Position numbers and translations under genes: made by a program
NCBI GenBank assembly: GCA_021812665.1
Contig: JAKAMX010000003.1
Span: 1-26,079, forward strand
Reading direction: 5' to 3'
DNA length: 26,079 nucleotides
Source: a bacterium
Lineage (GTDB): Bacteria; Patescibacteriota; Minisyncoccia; Phycocordibacterales; UBA1550
Part shown: piece by piece, positions 8,156-13,912 of the stretch
How positions within the stretch are numbered: position 1 is the stretch's first letter
Layout of the letters: every line of letters starts with the position of its first letter
Notes under the pieces: model-generated
Told to the model about the DNA's origin: nothing
Database searches by the model: none
The model's input: only the letters and a program-made list of their open reading frames with translations

Positions 8156-8226
8156 TGCCGATGAGTGGAATCGGACCACTGTCTAAGGCTTATGAGTCCT
8201 TCGTTCTACCATTGAACTACACCGGC
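8156..8226 (-). tRNA. tRNA-Met(CAT), elongator Met or Ile2
   Basis: The minus-strand cloverleaf has acceptor GCCGGTG/CATCGGC with one G-T pair, D-stem GTTC/GAAC, anticodon loop CTCATAA and T-stem AGTGG/CCACT. Anticodon CAT means elongator Met or, if modified to lysidine, Ile2; the sequence alone does not decide. Two positions are odd: the T-loop reads TCCGATT, with C instead of the near-universal T55, and the last anticodon-stem pair is A-G. CCA is not encoded. Confidence 0.85.
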
Positions 8227-8238
8227 TTTTACCACATC

Positions 8239-8292
8239 TTTGCACATCGAATGGTTGCAAAAATGCCGACAATCGGCCGGCACCTGTGCAAA
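8239..8292. repeat. Inverted repeat between tRNA-fMet and tRNA-Met
   Basis: TTTGCACA (8239-8246) and TGTGCAAA (8285-8292) are perfect 8-base inverted copies. They enclose the smaller hairpin at 8265-8277. They may form an RNA stem in the spacer between the two tRNAs. Confidence 0.5.
8258..8277 (-). terminator. Possible terminator downstream of tRNA-fMet
   Basis: On the minus strand GCCGA-TTG-TCGGC is followed by ATTTTTG. The stem is only five pairs and the T-run is short, so termination may be partial and tRNA-Met could still be co-transcribed. Confidence 0.45.
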
Positions 8293-8299
8293 ATTCTTG

Positions 8300-8370
8300 T
8301 TGCGGGGGCCCGAATCGAACGGGCGTCCTCAGGTTATGGGCCTGATGAGATACCGCTTCTCCACCCCGCT
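8300..8370 (-). tRNA. Initiator tRNA-fMet(CAT)
   Basis: The minus-strand cloverleaf closely resembles bacterial initiators: AGCGGGG...CCCCGCA with an unpaired 1-72 position (A-A), an A11-T24 pair in the D-stem (GAGA/TCTC) and CAT anticodon. The anticodon stem is TCAGG/CCTGA, so the usual three G-C pairs are reduced to two. The loop reads CCCATAA, giving C33 in place of T33. CCA is not encoded. Confidence 0.92.
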
Positions 8371-8381
8371 ATAGGATTCTC

Positions 8382-8409
8382 AGTATACCACTTCTCTGGA
8401 TTTTTACAA
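8382..8409 (-). promoter_or_regulatory. Promoter of tRNA-fMet
   Basis: On the minus strand TTGTAA (8404-8409), a 16-base spacer and TATACT (8382-8387) with a TGG extension stand just before the tRNA 5' end. It points away from the plus-strand tRNA-Thr promoter at 8428. Confidence 0.65.
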
Positions 8410-8427
8410 GGCAAGAACCGAAACTAA

Positions 8428-8456
8428 TTGAAACTTGTGGGGAAATAGTGTATCGT
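8428..8456 (+). promoter_or_regulatory. Promoter of the tRNA-Thr pair
   Basis: TTGAAA (8428-8433), a 17-base spacer and TATCGT (8451-8456) precede tRNA-Thr(GGT) by 23 bases. The -35 is good and the -10 matches the consensus at four of six positions. Confidence 0.55.
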
Positions 8457-8479
8457 GTCGTGGTGATAATTGCGTAAAA

Positions 8480-8552
8480 GCCAATGTAGCTCAGTCGGTA
8501 GAGCATTTCCATGGTAAGGAAAAGGTCATCGGTTCGATTCCGATCATTGGCT
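8480..8552 (+). tRNA. tRNA-Thr(GGT)
   Basis: The cloverleaf is complete: acceptor GCCAATG/CATTGGC, D-stem GCTC/GAGC, anticodon stem TTTCC/GGAAA with loop ATGGTAA (anticodon GGT), T-stem ATCGG/CCGAT with TTCGATT loop. The discriminator is T, and CCA is not encoded. It is 24 bases upstream of a second tRNA-Thr and probably shares its transcript. Confidence 0.95.
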
Positions 8553-8576
8553 CTGGTTTGATAAAATTGAATATGT

Positions 8577-8649
8577 GCCACCTTAGCTCAGTCGGTAGAG
8601 CATCTCACTCGTAACGAGAAGGTCCGCAGTTCGATTCTGCGAGGTGGCT
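8577..8649 (+). tRNA. tRNA-Thr(CGT)
   Basis: The cloverleaf has acceptor GCCACCT/AGGTGGC, D-stem GCTC/GAGC, anticodon loop CTCGTAA (anticodon CGT), and T-stem CGCAG/CTGCG with TTCGATT loop. The pair closing the anticodon loop is an A-C mismatch. The discriminator is T and CCA is not encoded. A small hairpin CTCCT-gaa-AGGAG starts inside the 3' end. Confidence 0.93.
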
Positions 8650-8844
8650 CCTGAAAGGAGGCAGCGAGCAGAATCTTCTGCGAGGTGAGGTGCGAATGCC
8701 TGGAGCACCGCAAGGCCGGAGCGCGACGGTGCGAGGCGGGGTCGCGGAATTTTTCAGCAGAAAAATATCTGTGATGCGAATTTACTAAATAGACTAAATG
8801 TAGCTATCCGCGGCTGGTGCCAGGGTCGGCGCGTGCAGTTTTTC
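8650..8844 (+). other. Structured non-coding stretch downstream of tRNA-Thr(CGT)
   Basis: There is no convincing ORF here. The segment is GC-rich and has several hairpins: GCAGAA-tc-TTCTGC (8669-8682), GCACCG/CGGTGC (8705-8710 and 8727-8732) and ATTTTTC-agca-GAAAAAT (8749-8766). TTCTGCGAGGTG at 8676-8687 repeats 12 bases of the 3' half of the preceding tRNA (8635-8646). The 12-mer GAGGCGGGGTCG at 8733-8744 recurs at 11727-11738, also downstream of a tRNA. It may be a tRNA trailer, a small RNA or the remnant of a repeat. Confidence 0.5.
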
Positions 8845-8853
8845 TGTTATACT
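8845..8853 (+). promoter_or_regulatory. Extended -10 promoter of prfB
   Basis: TGT-TATACT ends seven bases before the prfB ATG. There is no clear -35. The start of transcription is predicted at or next to the A of ATG. Confidence 0.65.
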
Positions 8854-8860
8854 CACTACT

Positions 8861-9745
8861 ATGAACAAAGAAGATATTTCTCAAAAAATCGCGGAACTCG
8901 AAGCAACTATGTCGGCTCCAGACTTTTGGTCGGACAAAGCGAAAGCACAAGCCACGATAAAAGAAATTGGCGAACTCAAAGAAAAGCTTGCGGGTGTAGG
9001 GAAGTATGATCGTGGCGATGCGGTGATGACTATTTTTTCTGGAGCAGGGGGTGACGACTCAGAGGATTTTTCTGCGATGCTCCTCCGCATGTATTACAAA
9101 TTTTTTGAGAAGCAGGGTTTTGAAGCGCGAGTTTTGCATGAAAATAAGAATGATCATGGGGGGTACCGCAACATCACGATAGATATTCATGGTAAAAATG
9201 CATACAGCACGCTAAAAAATGAATCCGGCGTGCATCGTCTCGTGCGCATCTCGCCGTTCAATGCAAAACAACTTCGTCATACATCGTTTTCAATGGTCGA
9301 AGTAATCCCAGATTTTAAAGCACATGGCGATGACGATATCGTTATCGCAGAAAAAGATCTTCGTGTTGAGTTTAGTCGTTCATCGGGTCCCGGAGGTCAA
9401 AATGTAAACAAGCGAGAGACGGCAGTTCGTGTGGTGCATATTCCAACAGGTATTGCAGTGCATGTCGAGACAGAGCGCTCGCAGGAAACAAACCGTCAAA
9501 AAGCAGAACAAATTCTCAAAGGAAAACTTTTCAAAAAGCAGGACGATGAGCGCAAAGCTGCTGAGCGTGGACTCTATGTTAGTAAAACAACTGATATTGA
9601 GTGGGGAAATCAAATTCGATCATACGTTCTGCATCCATACAAAATGGTCAAGGATCATCGCACAGGAGTTGAAACAAGCAACGTCGATGCAGTTTTGGAA
9701 GATGGCGAGCTCGCGCCATTCATTGAGGCTGAAAAAGATCTCTAG
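8861..9745 (+). CDS. prfB: Peptide chain release factor 2 (RF2), short form
   Basis: RF2 ends translation at UAA and UGA. The stop-reading tripeptide SPF is at residues 131-133, and the peptidyl-hydrolysis motif GGQ is at 178-180 within SSGPGGQNVN. The protein has 294 residues against roughly 365 in E. coli. It starts where the E. coli protein resumes after its frameshift site, and about 50 residues of domain 1 before GAGGDD are missing. No programmed frameshift is present, so autoregulation by UGA readthrough is lost. I recall this short form from other Parcubacteria. An RF2 that reads UGA agrees with the standard code rather than the UGA-Gly code of some CPR groups. Confidence 0.96.
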   Translation: MNKEDISQKIAELEATMSAPDFWSDKAKAQATIKEIGELKEKLAGVGKYDRGDAVMTIFSGAGGDDSEDFSAMLLRMYYKFFEKQGFEARVLHENKNDHGGYRNITIDIHGKNAYSTLKNESGVHRLVRISPFNAKQLRHTSFSMVEVIPDFKAHGDDDIVIAEKDLRVEFSRSSGPGGQNVNKRETAVRVVHIPTGIAVHVETERSQETNRQKAEQILKGKLFKKQDDERKAAERGLYVSKTTDIEWGNQIRSYVLHPYKMVKDHRTGVETSNVDAVLEDGELAPFIEAEKDL

Positions 9746-9780
9746 GTTAAGGGAAAATATTTTTCACGACAAGTTTTTTT

Positions 9781-9789
9781 TGATACAAT
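9781..9789 (+). promoter_or_regulatory. Extended -10 promoter of ftsE
   Basis: TGA-TACAAT ends six bases before the ftsE ATG. TTTTCA at 9761-9766, 17 bases upstream, is a possible weak -35. A leaderless transcript is predicted. Confidence 0.6.
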
Positions 9790-9795
9790 AGGTAA

Positions 9796-10476
9796 ATGAT
9801 TTATTTCGACAATGTCACAAAGGTCTATCCTGACGGAACAGTCGCGCTTGATGGCGTGACACTCTCAGTAAAGCAAGGTGAATTTATCTCTATCGTGGGG
9901 CACTCTGGCGCAGGAAAAACGACGTTGATGAAACTCCTCCTCGGTGAAGAGCGTCCCACGAGCGGTGGCGTTTCCTTTGACTCGGTAAATATTCACAAAG
10001 TTCGCGCAAAGGATATGCCCGAACTTCGCCGTCGTATCGGCGTAGTGTTTCAGGACTACCGATTGCTTCCACGCAAAACGGCGTATGAAAATGTTGCGTT
10101 TGCACTCGAAGTTTCCGGGAGAACAGACGAGGAAATAGCTTCAGATGTGCCCCATGTACTTGAGCTTGTTGACCTCGCTCCAAAGATGTGGAACTTCCCC
10201 CGTCAACTTTCAGGGGGCGAATTGCAGCGTGTTGCCATTGCCCGCGCCATTGTGAACCACCCCGATCTCATTATTGCAGACGAGCCTACCGGCAATCTTG
10301 ATCCAGTAAGTACATATGAAATTATTCAAATTTTAAAAAAGATCAACGATATGGGCACGACTGTTGTCCTCACTACCCACAACAAGGGCGTCGTTGAGAT
10401 CTTGGGCAAGCGAGTGATTACTATGGAAAAAGGAAAAGCTGTTCGCGACGACCAAACAGGGAAGTACGCACTTTAA
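9796..10476 (+). CDS. ftsE: Cell-division ATP-binding protein FtsE
   Basis: This 226-residue ABC ATPase pairs with FtsX at the division site to control peptidoglycan hydrolases from the cytoplasmic face. The Walker A motif GHSGAGKTT is at residues 35-43, the Q-loop is in VVFQDYRLLP, the signature is LSGGELQR, Walker B is LIIADEPTGNLD and the switch His is in TTHNKG. The FQDYRLL sequence is characteristic of FtsE among MacB-like ATPases. ftsX follows after 30 bases and has its own -10 element. The length is normal. Confidence 0.96.
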   Translation: MIYFDNVTKVYPDGTVALDGVTLSVKQGEFISIVGHSGAGKTTLMKLLLGEERPTSGGVSFDSVNIHKVRAKDMPELRRRIGVVFQDYRLLPRKTAYENVAFALEVSGRTDEEIASDVPHVLELVDLAPKMWNFPRQLSGGELQRVAIARAIVNHPDLIIADEPTGNLDPVSTYEIIQILKKINDMGTTVVLTTHNKGVVEILGKRVITMEKGKAVRDDQTGKYAL

Positions 10477-10485
10477 TCTGTTCAG

Positions 10486-10494
10486 TGATACAAT
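10486..10494 (+). promoter_or_regulatory. Extended -10 element upstream of ftsX
   Basis: TGA-TACAAT ends 12 bases before the ftsX ATG, inside the ftsE-ftsX gap. It repeats the ftsE promoter motif exactly. ftsX may therefore be transcribed alone as well as with ftsE. Confidence 0.5.
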
Positions 10495-10506
10495 ATATAT
10501 AACACT

Positions 10507-11436
10507 ATGCGCTGGGTAACAACACAAAGAATCATCAAAGCAGGTTTCGTGTCATTCTGGAGAAATGGCAGCGTTTCACTTTCGGCAGTATTTGTGATGA
10601 TCGTTGCACTCTTTATGATCGGCTCGACGCTTCTCGTTACTGCGTTTTTGGGAACAGCACTCAAGGATCTTCAAGACAAGATCGATGTAAATATTTATCT
10701 CGACGCAAATGCGAGCGAGAGTTCGATCATGGCGCTCAAGACTCAGATCGAAGCGCTCCCCGAGGTGAAAGCCGTTACGTACATTTCTCGTGAGGACGCT
10801 CTTGCTGCATTTAAAGATCGTCACCAGGATGACCACCGCATTATTCAGGCCCTCGATGAGATAGGCGACAATCCGTTGACGGCTGTGCTTACCGTGAAAG
10901 CAAAAGAGCCATCGCAGTATGAGGGCATTGCTGTATTCTTGAGTAACAAGTCAGAACTTTCTCCTGACAGCACACTTTCTATTGTGAACAAGGTGAACTT
11001 CAACGACAACAAGATTGCTATCGATCGTTTGTCGAAAATTATCACTGGCGTGCAAAAACTCGGAGGGCTCATCACTGCAGTCATGATCGCACTCTCGATT
11101 CTTATTACGTTCAATACGATTCGGTTGGCGATATTCATTGCGCGAGATGAGATCGGTGTTATGCGTCTCGTTGGTGGAAGCAATCAGTATGTGCGTGGAC
11201 CGTTTGTAGTCGAGGGTATTTTGTATGGTCTGGTCGCCGGAGTCTTAACCTTGTTCCTCATGTACCCGATTACCTACTGGCTAAAGAATACAACGCAGGC
11301 ATTTTATGGCGGAGTCGACCTTCTCCACTATTTTGTTGCAAATTTTGTCCAGATTTTCTTTGTCGTCATCCTCTCTGGTGTGGCGCTTGGCGCGGTATCG
11401 AGCTATCTTGCGGTACGCAAGTATTTGGCGCGATAG
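10507..11436 (+). CDS. ftsX: Cell-division permease-like protein FtsX
   Basis: This 309-residue partner of FtsE has the FtsX layout: a cytoplasmic N terminus, TM1 at about 24-48, an extracytoplasmic domain to about 185, then TM2 (187-210), TM3 (232-256) and TM4 (280-303). The ectodomain begins with IDVNIYLDANAS and contains the YISREDALAAFK segment typical of FtsX, where it recruits cell-wall hydrolase regulators. RDEIGVMRLVGGS after TM2 is the conserved coupling region. It lies directly behind ftsE. Confidence 0.95.
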   Translation: MRWVTTQRIIKAGFVSFWRNGSVSLSAVFVMIVALFMIGSTLLVTAFLGTALKDLQDKIDVNIYLDANASESSIMALKTQIEALPEVKAVTYISREDALAAFKDRHQDDHRIIQALDEIGDNPLTAVLTVKAKEPSQYEGIAVFLSNKSELSPDSTLSIVNKVNFNDNKIAIDRLSKIITGVQKLGGLITAVMIALSILITFNTIRLAIFIARDEIGVMRLVGGSNQYVRGPFVVEGILYGLVAGVLTLFLMYPITYWLKNTTQAFYGGVDLLHYFVANFVQIFFVVILSGVALGAVSSYLAVRKYLAR

Positions 11437-11458
11437 TGCCGGGGGAGGGGCCATCGCC

Positions 11459-11487
11459 TTGAAAATGAGCCGTTTCTCTGCTAGTAT
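11459..11487 (+). promoter_or_regulatory. Promoter of tRNA-Gln
   Basis: TTGAAA (11459-11464), a 17-base spacer ending in TGC and TAGTAT (11482-11487) form a well-spaced sigma70-type promoter with an extended -10. Transcription would start about 36 bases before the tRNA. Confidence 0.72.
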
Positions 11488-11529
11488 CGCTATGCATTAC
11501 CAGCTTCGTTTTGACTAAATGGTTGGCAT

Positions 11530-11600
11530 TGCGGGATCGTCTAATGGTAGGACACAGCACTCTGGATGCTGGTATCTTGGTTCGAGTCCAGGTCCCGCAG
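11530..11600 (+). tRNA. tRNA-Gln(CTG)
   Basis: The cloverleaf has acceptor TGCGGGA/TCCCGCA with the T1-A72 pair usual for Gln, D-stem GTCT/GGAC, anticodon stem CAGCA/TGCTG with loop CTCTGGA (anticodon CTG), and T-stem CTTGG/CCAGG with TTCGAGT loop. Discriminator G also fits Gln. CCA is not encoded. It is probably a substrate of GatCAB. Confidence 0.94.
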
Positions 11601-11604
11601 CAAT

Positions 11605-11645
11605 ATTAAAAACCCGCGAAGGACCGCCCTTCGCGGGTTTTTAAT
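11605..11645 (+). terminator. Intrinsic terminator of tRNA-Gln
   Basis: A perfect 18-base inverted repeat (11605-11622 and 11628-11645) with a five-base loop has a GC core followed by TTTTTAAT. It starts five bases after the tRNA. Confidence 0.92.
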
Positions 11646-11811
11646 GTTGCTCGGAGAAGCAAGTACCCTGCGGTACTTGCGCCCTGGACTCGAAAGCCGC
11701 AGCTATATCGAGTGTAGCGAGATAGTGAGGCGGGGTCGAGAGCACTTTGTATTTTGCGAAGTATGATTCAAAGTACTTAGTGACTCGTGACCGACGCCTG
11801 TCCTGCAGCAA
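11646..11811. other. Structured non-coding stretch between two terminators
   Basis: No gene is evident; overlapping open frames look like chance. The segment has a perfect hairpin GCAAGTACC-ctgc-GGTACTTGC (11659-11680). CCTGGACTCGAA at 11683-11694 is an exact inverted copy of the tRNA-Gln T-arm (11581-11592). GAGGCGGGGTCG at 11727-11738 is shared with the stretch after tRNA-Thr(CGT). It is closed by another terminator hairpin, so a small RNA on either strand is possible, though I see no convincing promoter. Confidence 0.45.
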
Positions 11812-11850
11812 AATATAAAGGGCCGCACAATTTGTGCGGCCCTTTATATT
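11812..11850. terminator. Bidirectional terminator hairpin upstream of marR
   Basis: A perfect 19-base inverted repeat (11812-11830 and 11832-11850, one base between) has a GGGCCGCACAA core and A/T-rich ends. It isolates the marR promoter, 14 bases further on, from upstream transcription. Confidence 0.88.
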
Positions 11851-11864
11851 AGAGAGTATGGTGC

Positions 11865-11892
11865 TTGACGCCCATTTGCGATTTGTTAAGAT
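11865..11892 (+). promoter_or_regulatory. Promoter of the marR-efflux operon
   Basis: TTGACG (11865-11870), a 16-base spacer and TAAGAT (11887-11892) lie upstream of ATG 11915. The predicted start is near 11899, leaving a short leader. The first in-frame ATG of the open frame (11858) lies upstream of this promoter and is rejected as the start. Confidence 0.65.
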
Positions 11893-11905
11893 ACTTACAT
11901 ATCTT
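11888..11905. promoter_or_regulatory. Candidate MarR operator
   Basis: AAGATA-cttaca-TATCTT is a perfect 6-base inverted repeat with a 6-base spacer. It covers the -10 box and the predicted start site of the regulator's own promoter. The 18-base length and position suit repression by a dimeric winged-helix protein. Confidence 0.6.
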
Positions 11906-11914
11906 GCTTTTGAC

Positions 11915-12355
11915 ATGTCTGATCGAAAAAAGAAAATTGAACAGCTTGCTGAGAACATCCAATCTTTAAGGCGGCGAACAGTGATTAATTTTGCACATTG
12001 TGCAGAAGGTCCTCGCGTTACCCCTGCGCAGTGGGGGGCACTCATGCTTATAGAGCAGGGTTCGAATTGCACAATAAAAGATATTTCTACTTCACTAAAG
12101 ATCTCCAGCAGTGCGGCAACGCAGCTGGTTGACGCACTGGTTGCAAGCGGTTTTGTTACCAGAGAGGAGTACGCTGTTGATAGGCGAAAAACGATACTAG
12201 CGCTTTCTCGTGCAACCAAAAATCATATAGCGAAAATGAAAAAGCAGGTGGTAGGTGGGCTTGAAAAAACATTTGATGTTTTGAGCGATAGGGAGTTTGA
12301 TCAGTTCCTTGCCCTCACACAAAAGTTGGTTACGGGACTTTCGAATAAGAATTAA
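11915..12355 (+). CDS. MarR-family transcriptional regulator
   Basis: This 146-residue winged-helix regulator has a DNA-binding domain at about residues 35-105. The recognition helix is SSSAATQLVDAL (64-75), and the wing carries DRRKTILAL with the DRR motif (89-91) of MarR proteins. Flanking helices would form the dimer interface. It heads a run with a MacA-like adaptor, a permease and an ATPase, the usual context for a drug- or stress-responsive repressor of an efflux pump. The promoter carries a palindrome that may be its binding site. The ligand cannot be predicted. Confidence 0.9.
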   Translation: MSDRKKKIEQLAENIQSLRRRTVINFAHCAEGPRVTPAQWGALMLIEQGSNCTIKDISTSLKISSSAATQLVDALVASGFVTREEYAVDRRKTILALSRATKNHIAKMKKQVVGGLEKTFDVLSDREFDQFLALTQKLVTGLSNKN

Positions 12356-12361
12356 TCGTTT

Positions 12362-12367
12362 TATACT
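12362..12367 (+). promoter_or_regulatory. -10 element upstream of the efflux adaptor
   Basis: TATACT ends nine bases before ATG 12377, in the 21-base gap after marR. There is no TG extension and only a weak -35. The adaptor may have its own near-leaderless transcript. Confidence 0.4.
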
Positions 12368-12376
12368 TAATACATT

Positions 12377-13906
12377 ATGCACAACAGAATTTCATCAATC
12401 GCAAGCGTTTCAAAGCAGATTTTGCGCTCAAAAGCCGTAGTTGCCACCCTCCTTTCTCTGGTGGTGATTGTTTTGGCGTATGCCTATTTTTCTTCAGACA
12501 AAAGTGATCAGACAGAAACGCTCGTAGTACACCCGGGTCAATTCGTCCAGCAGATTTCTGTTTCTGGAACGGTGAAGGCTGCGCAGGATGTTGACCTCGC
12601 TTTTTCTCAAGGAGGAAGAATCAACCGCGTGTCGGTTTCTGTGGGGAATTATGTTAACGAAGGCCAAGTCCTTGCAGAGCTTGAGAATGGCGACATTCGT
12701 GCTCAGGTATTACAGAAAGAAGCAGCTCTTGAAAACGCAAAGGCAAAACTCGCTACACTACAGGCTGGCTCACGTCCAGAGGAAATCGCTCAGGCTCAGG
12801 CTGCAGTTACTCAGAGCCAAACAGCACTCATGAACGCCCTCAATACTGCATATACTGTTGCGGACGATGCGGTGCATAACAAAACTGATGAAATCTACAG
12901 TAACCCACGCACCAATCCTCAAATCAATTTTAGTAGCTCAAATTCTCAGGCGCTGACGAATGTTGCTGCCACACGCAGTTCCCTTGAGTCCATGTTTGCT
13001 TCTTGGCAAAAGAGTTTACTCGGCCTTTCACTTATCAACTTAAGTGATGTTACTGCCACAACACAGCAAAACCTCACAAGTGTTTCTCAATATTTGGGAG
13101 CCGTTAACTCTCTCCTCAACACAGCGTTGCCAAATGCGTCAGTTTCTCAAACAACACTCAACACCTACACAACAGATGCGGGCGTTGCGCGCTCAAATGT
13201 AAACAGCACGATTGCGAGCGCTGCGAGCGCTGTATCGGCTCTCGATGCGGCAAATCGAACCCTCACGTTGAAACAGGCGGGAACAACACAGACTGATATC
13301 GACGCGCAAGCAGCACAAGTCAAAGCAGCACTGGCTGATCTGGCAAACATACAAGCACAACTCCAAAAAACAATAATCGCTGCTCCATTTACTGGTCTTG
13401 TTACAAAAGTTGATGCCAAGGTGGGAGAAACCGCAGGAGCAAACACGGCGCTCATCTCGCTCATCAGCGCAGGAACATATGAAATTGAAAGCTATATTCC
13501 GGAGATTAATGTTGCTTCTGTTCGCGTTGGGAACACGGCAGTAGTGACACTCGACGCTTATGGAGAAACAGTACCATTCAATGCGAAAGTGATCTCTATC
13601 GATCCAGCATCACAAGTCAGGGACGGAGTATCGACCTATCGAGCGTTGCTTCAGTTTATCAACAATGATTCGCGAATACGCGCGGGTATGACTGCAAACG
13701 TGGTCATCACTACCGATGCGCGATCGGGGGTAATAAGCGTTCCACAAAAGATTGTACAGGTGGATGGTGAGACTTCGCATGTATATGTGCGAGAAGGGAA
13801 TAAGGATGTGAAGCGAACAGTTGTCACCGGGAAATCTTCATCGGTTGGTGGAGTAGAAATCGTTTCAGGGTTAAAGGACGGTGACGCCGTCGTGCTTACT
13901 CAATAA
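12377..13906 (+). CDS. MacA/HlyD-family efflux adaptor protein
   Basis: This 509-residue membrane-fusion protein has an N-terminal anchor at about residues 18-38. The first biotinyl-lipoyl half (GGRINRVSVSVGNYVNEGQVLAELE) is at 79-103, followed by an Ala/Gln-rich coiled-coil region to about 330 with an inserted Ser/Thr/Asn-rich segment. The second lipoyl half (AAPFTGLVTKVDAKVGE) and the beta-barrel and membrane-proximal domains come after it. With the next two genes it forms a MacAB-like tripartite exporter. CPR cells are generally taken to lack a Gram-negative outer membrane, so it may connect to the cell surface rather than to TolC. Confidence 0.9.
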   Translation: MHNRISSIASVSKQILRSKAVVATLLSLVVIVLAYAYFSSDKSDQTETLVVHPGQFVQQISVSGTVKAAQDVDLAFSQGGRINRVSVSVGNYVNEGQVLAELENGDIRAQVLQKEAALENAKAKLATLQAGSRPEEIAQAQAAVTQSQTALMNALNTAYTVADDAVHNKTDEIYSNPRTNPQINFSSSNSQALTNVAATRSSLESMFASWQKSLLGLSLINLSDVTATTQQNLTSVSQYLGAVNSLLNTALPNASVSQTTLNTYTTDAGVARSNVNSTIASAASAVSALDAANRTLTLKQAGTTQTDIDAQAAQVKAALADLANIQAQLQKTIIAAPFTGLVTKVDAKVGETAGANTALISLISAGTYEIESYIPEINVASVRVGNTAVVTLDAYGETVPFNAKVISIDPASQVRDGVSTYRALLQFINNDSRIRAGMTANVVITTDARSGVISVPQKIVQVDGETSHVYVREGNKDVKRTVVTGKSSSVGGVEIVSGLKDGDAVVLTQ

Positions 13907-13912
13907 TTAACT

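Noticed and set aside
8155..8427. 90-codon plus-strand open frame
   Set aside because: It covers two minus-strand tRNA genes and their promoter; tRNA sequence explains it.
8369..8581. 70-codon minus-strand open frame
   Set aside because: It covers tRNA-Thr(GGT) and two promoters and has no family pattern.
8650..8844. Attachment site of an integrated element, suggested by the repeated tRNA 3' end
   Set aside because: The two copies are about 40 bases apart and no integrase or mobile gene is nearby.
8820..8900. Programmed frameshift site expected in prfB
   Set aside because: No CTTTGA-like slip site or upstream short frame is present; the gene reads straight from ATG 8861.
11681..11730. A degenerate tRNA on the minus strand
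   Set aside because: The T-arm-like GGCTTTCGAGTCCAGG has no matching stem or acceptor; it fits better as an inverted copy of part of tRNA-Gln.
11641..12219. 192-codon open frame on the minus strand across the tRNA-Gln spacer and marR
   Set aside because: It runs through a terminator palindrome and the marR coding region and has no recognisable domain, while the plus-strand MarR match is clear.
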